Shown here: piece by piece, positions 63,270 to 64,000 of the stretch
Position numbering within the stretch: the stretch's first letter is position 1
Layout of the letters: each line of letters begins with the position of its first letter
Source of the DNA: Labilithrix luteola
GTDB lineage: Bacteria; Myxococcota_A; Polyangia; Polyangiales; Polyangiaceae
NCBI RefSeq assembly: GCF_001263205.1
Contig: NZ_CP012333.1
Span: 5,371,001-5,435,000 of the forward strand
Length of the DNA stretch: 64,000 nt
Reading direction: 5' to 3'
Position numbers and translations under genes: made by a program
The notes under the pieces: model-generated
The model's database searches: none
What the model saw: only the letters and a program-made list of their open reading frames with translations
What the model was told of the DNA's origin: nothing

Positions 63270-64000
63270 ATGAAACGACTTCGATCTCGCGGCGTGGTGG
63301 CACGGGCCGCTCTGGCCGCTCTGGCCGCGCTCGGCGGAGTTCTCGGTGCGACGTCGCGCGCCGAAGCGCAGCCGAAGGAAAACGCCATTCCGGATTCGAA
63401 CGGAAAGGGCTTCGACACGCACCTGTTCCGCCCGGCGCTGGACTCGAAGGGGTTCTTCTCCACGAACGGAACGGACATCCTCGGCAAGAACGACATCAGC
63501 TTCGGCCTCGTCATCGACTACGGCCGCACGCTCCTCCGCGTGGAGGACAAGGGGCAGGAATCCCCGCAGCTGATCAACCACTCGTTCCAGGGAACGTTCT
63601 CGTTCAACTACGGTATCGAGAACATCCTGCTCGTCGGTTTGACGCTGCCGTTCAACCTCATGTCGGGGCAGCAGCAGGTCAACACGGCCGGCGAGGCGAC
63701 GTCGCCCGGCCAGTGGTTCACCGGCCAGCTCGACTCGCAGACGCTCGGCTTCATCGCCGCCCACGCCAAGTTGCGCATGCTTCGCGTCGAGCGTGGCTTC
63801 GGCCTCGCGCTCGCGGCGCAGGTTGGCGTCCCCGTCACGGACGCGTTCCGCAATGCGGGTGCGGATCCCAGCGTGTGGTTCTGGCCGCAGCTCATTGGTG
63901 AGAAGCGTTTCGGATCCACGGGCCAGTTCAAGATCGGTGCGAACGTCGGCTTCCGCGCGCACTCGCCCAGTGACACGGTGATCGACCTCAAGGACGGCCA
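63270..64000 (+). CDS. OmpA/TSP3-type outer-membrane protein, 3' end missing
   Basis: The frame is open from the ATG at 63270 (GTGGGG just upstream) to the window end, about 243 codons. The start is a signal peptide (MKRLRSRGVVARAALA, cleavage near AEAQ). The rest is barrel-like (NYGIENILLVGLTLPFNLM, FGLALAAQVGVPVTDAF, FKIGANVGFRAHS) and parallels residues 70-270 of the protein at 54010. A TSP3/OmpA C-terminus is expected beyond the window but not seen. Confidence 0.8.
   Translation, partial: MKRLRSRGVVARAALAALAALGGVLGATSRAEAQPKENAIPDSNGKGFDTHLFRPALDSKGFFSTNGTDILGKNDISFGLVIDYGRTLLRVEDKGQESPQLINHSFQGTFSFNYGIENILLVGLTLPFNLMSGQQQVNTAGEATSPGQWFTGQLDSQTLGFIAAHAKLRMLRVERGFGLALAAQVGVPVTDAFRNAGADPSVWFWPQLIGEKRFGSTGQFKIGANVGFRAHSPSDTVIDLKDG

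Overview
The window is GC-rich, densely coded bacterial DNA that looks like a chromosome segment of a myxobacterium (Myxococcota, Polyangia-like). The signs are two secreted proteins ending in a MYXO-CTERM-type tail (Cys, one membrane helix, Arg cluster), three NtrC-family sigma-54 activators, a DUF4388 protein, an AgmX/GltJ-like zinc-ribbon/GYF protein, Cys-rich or repeat lipoproteins, and OmpA proteins with TSP3 repeats. I see no tRNA, rRNA, insertion sequence, prophage or CRISPR array.

Layout. 1-610: a terminator and a degenerate 48-nt tandem repeat. 611-3518: a redox locus with a cytochrome c lipoprotein, a YceI protein, a monoheme cytochrome joined to a beta-barrel-like region, and a translationally coupled MYXO-CTERM heme protein. 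3683-10854 (minus strand): an Ohr-like protein, CcoN, CcoO, a monoheme cytochrome and a CcoI copper ATPase, joined by 4-nt start/stop overlaps. A strong sigma-54 promoter precedes this operon and a GAF-AAA-Fis activator gene lies just upstream. 11081-16419: a fatty-acid hydroxylase-like protein, an unknown proline-rich protein, purL with an apparent 1-nt frameshift, and a degenerate receiver/GGDEF protein. 16840-19762: an NtrC-type regulator and a GAF histidine kinase. 19870-27428: purQ, an RseP-like protease, an IPT/TIG lipoprotein, rsmB and a 2-oxoacid dehydrogenase E2. 27435-29557 (minus): treZ and a small gene behind a second strong sigma-54 promoter, with a distant 17-bp palindrome.

29810-39440: a BNR-like MYXO-CTERM protein and an aldo/keto reductase, then a likely specialised-metabolism locus (UbiA prenyltransferase, SRPBCC-like protein, type III polyketide synthase, membrane protein, UbiG-like methyltransferase), then another methyltransferase, a DUF2252 protein and LpxK. 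39717-46689: a FHA-GGDEF diguanylate cyclase, a class-III aminotransferase, a lipase, a LuxE/LuxC-like pair and two small proteins. 46752-49989: a DUF4388 protein with a cut-down receiver, a third NtrC-type regulator and an NAPE-PLD-like hydrolase. 50065-53478: rpmH-rnpA-yidD-yidC-jag. 54010-64000: a TSP3-OmpA protein, a Cys-rich lipoprotein, an HD protein, a CAP-domain lipoprotein, a 46-residue membrane protein, the AgmX/GltJ-like protein, an Ig-like/zinc-ribbon membrane protein and a second outer-membrane protein cut by the window edge.

Themes. Respiration and periplasmic or outer-membrane redox proteins fill the first 9 kb. Sigma-54 control recurs: two strong and three weaker GG-N10-GC elements can be read in front of genes, next to activators of the right class. 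All functions are inferred from protein motifs and gene order; no database search was run.
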